In this document: positions 35,146 to 37,167 of the stretch, piece after piece | How the letters are laid out: each line of letters begins with the position of its first letter | How positions within the stretch are numbered: the first letter of the stretch is position 1 | Assembly: GCA_947385775.1 (NCBI GenBank) | Contig: CANDMI010000035.1 | Span: 1 to 37,167 of the forward strand | DNA length: 37,167 nt | Direction: 5' to 3' | Source of the DNA: an uncultured Eubacterium sp. | Lineage (GTDB): Bacteria > Bacillota > Clostridia > Lachnospirales > Lachnospiraceae | The notes under the pieces: model-generated | The model's database searches: none | The model's input: the letters and a program-made list of their open reading frames with translations, nothing else | Told to the model about the DNA's origin: nothing | Translations under genes and position numbers: made by a program

Positions 35146-36246
35146 CTATGCTTTTTTCGACTTGGTGATCACGCCGTTTTTATTGCTGTAATATTTCTTA
35201 TTGCCAACCTTTACCCATTTTCCCTGAACGATCGCGCCGCTCTTTCTTGCATAGTAACGCTTGCCGTTTACTTTAAACACTTTATTGCGCACAAGCGTGC
35301 CGTCCGCCTTGGAATAAACCTTATGATCATATGGGGTTGTGCTGAATTTCTTTACCGCGATCACGCCGTCCTCTGCCGCATAGTATTTCTTGCCGCCCAA
35401 TACAAAGGTAGCTGACCATGCAACCCTGCCGTCTGCAAGAGTGCCATACATCGTGCCGTTTTGTGTTGTAACGACTTTATTTACAATCTTCTTTCCCGCG
35501 CCGTCTGTAATATATTTTGTGCCATTGTCATCTACGATCGCGTTTGTAACTAAAACCTTATTTTTGATCACCGTACCGTCATCCTGGATGATCACGCCAG
35601 TAATCACCGTATCTGCCGGCGGAGCTGTTTCAACCGGAGCTGGATCTGGCGTAACCGGCGGAGTCGGAGTGTCCGGCCCCGGAGCTGGCGTATCTGGCTC
35701 TGGCTGCGTCGGCTCTGACGGTGTAACTGGATCCGTAGGCTGCGTTGGAGTGTCCGGAGTCGTAGGCTGGCTCGGCGTGGTTGGCGTAGTCGGCGGTGTG
35801 TTTGGAGTGCTGACCGGGCTGCTGATTTTTGGGTTTACGATAACTAGGCAGGATGCAGTTGCCTGGCTGCCATCGGTCCATTTAGCTTGTGCAGTAATCA
35901 TTGTGCTTTGTACGGCCCCGCCAGAAACGATATGAGCTACTGCTGTCACTTCTCCATCTTTTACAGTAGCTACCGCTTGATTGGAACTTCCCCATGTTAT
36001 CGTTGGTTCTCCAGTTCCTCCCGTAGTCCATGCCTGAAGCGTAAACTTGCCGTCAACCGGAAGCGTAAGATCCGCTACACTCATCGAAATCGTTCCCGGC
36101 GCAGGTGTAGATGTTGTATCCACAGGCGTTGTATCCGCCTGCACTTTTTGCGGTTTTACCAAATTTACGCTTACCATACAGCCCAATACCACGGCTGCCA
36201 ATGCTCCTGCCAGAAATTTTATGGCAGAATCATGCTTTTTTTTCAT
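35146..36246 (-). CDS. Secreted Ig-like protein with Pro/Thr linker and C-terminal wall-type repeats
   Basis: The 366-residue protein has a signal peptide (MKKKHDSAIK plus a hydrophobic core, likely cut after VQA at 37). An Ig-like BIG_2-type domain follows at about 52-138 (ISMSVADLTLPVDGKFTL, ITWGSSNQAVATV). A linker made nearly only of Pro, Thr, Asp, Ser and Gln lies at about 141-212. The C-terminal region (213-366) has repeats of the form GKKYYAAEDGVI, as in glucan- and choline-binding-like wall repeats (GKRYYARKSGAI, GNKKYYSNKNGVI). There is no LPxTG anchor. It is probably a surface or matrix protein, but the ligand is unknown. AAAGGAGGATTTTT precedes the ATG, and it has a strong promoter. 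Confidence 0.88.
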   Translation of the reverse strand: MKKKHDSAIKFLAGALAAVVLGCMVSVNLVKPQKVQADTTPVDTTSTPAPGTISMSVADLTLPVDGKFTLQAWTTGGTGEPTITWGSSNQAVATVKDGEVTAVAHIVSGGAVQSTMITAQAKWTDGSQATASCLVIVNPKISSPVSTPNTPPTTPTTPSQPTTPDTPTQPTDPVTPSEPTQPEPDTPAPGPDTPTPPVTPDPAPVETAPPADTVITGVIIQDDGTVIKNKVLVTNAIVDDNGTKYITDGAGKKIVNKVVTTQNGTMYGTLADGRVAWSATFVLGGKKYYAAEDGVIAVKKFSTTPYDHKVYSKADGTLVRNKVFKVNGKRYYARKSGAIVQGKWVKVGNKKYYSNKNGVITKSKKA

Positions 36247-36297
36247 AAAAATCCTCCTTTTCTATGCGCTTATGCACAATTTTACTTTCATGTATTT

Positions 36298-36326
36298 ATT
36301 ATATCAGTACAAATGTAAGAAGTCAA
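36298..36326 (-). promoter_or_regulatory. Promoter of the secreted Ig-like protein gene
   Basis: Minus-strand TTGACT (36321-36326), a 17-bp spacer, and a perfect TATAAT (36298-36303), about 50 nt before the start codon. This separates the gene from the vapBC-like pair upstream. Confidence 0.85.
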
Positions 36327-36363
36327 CCACTCTGTTTTATCTCGTTTTGTGTATATTGCTGCA

Positions 36364-36789
36364 TTATTCCCATTCTTCAACTGTAACGCAACGTATTTCC
36401 TGAAACTGTTTGAGCTGCTTATCATTTGTCAGCATAATATCACACCCTGAAATACAGGCGACTGCCAGCTGTAATGCATCCATCCCTTTAAAATATGGAT
36501 ACTTTGCACGGATTCTGGCAGCTTTTTGCGCTATTACGCGGTCAATATTCTTTAATACTATCCCACAATCCGAAACAAACTCATAAAATGCGGCTATTTT
36601 TTCTTGATTATCTGTACGGAAAGGAATCACCAGGTATTCTTCGCAAGTTATTACGGATGAGATCATTGGAATATCCTCTCGAAGCAGCTCCTCAAAAATT
36701 CCTTTCACTTTCTTTATATAATTCGCATCATTATCAAGCAGATAGATCAGAGGCGCTGTATCCAAAAACACTCTTTTATATCCTGTCAT
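36364..36789 (-). CDS. vapC: PIN-domain toxin, VapC-like
   Basis: A 141-residue PIN-domain ribonuclease of the type that cuts specific RNAs when freed from its antitoxin. The acidic active-site residues are all in place: Asp10 (FLDTAPLIYLL), Glu50/Glu51 (SSVITCEEYL), Asp104 (KGMDALQLAVA) and Asp123 (LTNDKQL). The start codon overlaps the end of the antitoxin gene by 14 nt, with the ribosome binding site inside that gene. The pair follows the usual antitoxin-first order. It is likely autoregulated, but no operator was defined. The domain is secure; the RNA target is unknown. Confidence 0.9.
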   Translation of the reverse strand: MTGYKRVFLDTAPLIYLLDNDANYIKKVKGIFEELLREDIPMISSVITCEEYLVIPFRTDNQEKIAAFYEFVSDCGIVLKNIDRVIAQKAARIRAKYPYFKGMDALQLAVACISGCDIMLTNDKQLKQFQEIRCVTVEEWE

Positions 36790-36994
36790 TCTCCCTTAGC
36801 TCCCTTACATAATCCTGCGCATCTGAATTAAGCATTTTCTTTCCCCTGCCTATATAATGCTCAAGGTCAATCCTTTCTTTCTTTTGCTTGGCATCAAGGA
36901 TTGTAACAATCACTTTTTGCCCTTTTTCCAGAGAGACCTCTTCTTCGAGCACAATACTGTCCCCATTATAATATCCATTTACTGCCGCTAACAT
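36776..36994 (-). CDS. Antitoxin of the VapC-like pair
   Basis: A 72-residue protein starting MLAAVNGYYNGDSIVLEEEVSLEKGQ, with a short beta-strand pattern at 12-34 (VLEEEVSLEKGQKVIVTIL) that recalls the AbrB/DUF104-type N-terminal domains of small antitoxins, and a charged C-terminal tail that should wrap the toxin. GGAGGTGGAG lies before the ATG. A TATAAT box is present at 37033-37038 on the minus strand, but its -35 box is weak. It overlaps vapC, which supports the toxin-antitoxin call. The family within antitoxins is not certain. Confidence 0.8.
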   Translation of the reverse strand: MLAAVNGYYNGDSIVLEEEVSLEKGQKVIVTILDAKQKKERIDLEHYIGRGKKMLNSDAQDYVRELRENDRI

Positions 36995-37032
36995 GATAAC
37001 TCCACCTCCTTAAAGACTATTTATTCTTTTTA

Positions 37033-37038
37033 ATTATA
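37033..37038 (-). promoter_or_regulatory. Probable -10 box of the vapBC-like pair
   Basis: A perfect TATAAT on the minus strand, 38 nt before the antitoxin start. The best -35 at 17-bp spacing is only GGCAAA-like, as might be expected for a weak, autoregulated toxin-antitoxin promoter. The remaining stretch to the end of the window shows no gene. Confidence 0.4.
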
Positions 37039-37167
37039 ACATAATGTCTGTGCTTTTGCCATTGTATATACAGAATAAATATCGCATTCCAAATTTCGCT
37101 TTATTACATGGACGGGAGTTTGACAGTTGAATAATCCCAAAAATACCTGCAGGCCGCATAAAACCTG

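Noticed and set aside
35098-35415. A 105-residue plus-strand frame over the end of the secreted protein gene
   Set aside because: It overlaps the well-supported minus-strand gene and starts in a low-complexity AAAAAGCTTTT repeat next to a terminator.

Overview
The window looks like chromosomal DNA from an anaerobic, low-GC Gram-positive bacterium of the Clostridia, most like a Lachnospiraceae gut anaerobe. The pointers are the Firmicutes-type S10-spc ribosomal cluster with a zinc-type S14, a zinc-ribbon adenylate kinase, a ProB without a PUA domain, a flavodiiron protein, strong AGGAGG ribosome binding sites and TTGNNN-17-TATAAT promoters. The family assignment is inference; no 16S or tRNA gene is present.

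Layout. Almost everything from 62 to 29380 is on the minus strand, so it is transcribed from right to left. It starts with the S10 promoter (29633-29661) and a structured leader of about 245 nt. The genes then follow in order: rpsJ, rplC, rplD, rplW, rplB, rpsS, rplV, rpsC, rplP, rpmC, rpsQ, rplN, rplX, rplE, rpsN, rpsH, rplF, rplR, rpsE, rpmD, rplO, secY, adk, map, infA. The cluster stops at infA: rpmJ, rpsM, rpsK, rpsD, rpoA and rplQ do not follow. Instead there is a Na/Pi cotransporter-like protein and a solitary HipA-like kinase. A fresh promoter (13876-13904) then drives a flavodiiron protein (fprA-like). Six bases after it comes a complete four-gene Wadjet plasmid-defence operon in the order jetD, jetA, jetB, jetC (12619 to 4508), the arrangement I associate with type II Wadjet. 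It runs with a 24-nt gap into proB, proA, a divergent thyX and guaA.

The right-hand part (29700-37167) is accessory. It holds a 31-aa holin-like putative type I toxin divergent from the S10 promoter, then a hemolysin III/PAQR gene with its own promoter, an operator-like dyad and an AT-rich 14-bp tandem repeat in its leader. Next come an orphan HEPN protein of the HepT/HI0074 type, a membrane-anchored hypothetical protein, an unknown minus-strand protein, a TraX-like membrane protein, CorA, an Rrf2/IscR-type regulator, a secreted Ig-like/Pro-Thr-rich wall-type protein, and a vapBC-like toxin-antitoxin pair.

How it fits together. A translation and export cluster is followed by a biosynthetic run (proline, thymidylate and GMP), with a defence operon inserted seamlessly between an oxygen/NO-detoxifying enzyme and proline synthesis. 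Toxin-like modules (holin-like toxin, HEPN, HipA-like, VapC) occur at several boundaries. The most noteworthy points are the embedded Wadjet operon apparently under the fprA promoter, the ThyX with an altered RHR signature, the structured rpsJ leader, and the promoter/operator/repeat leader of the hemolysin III gene.
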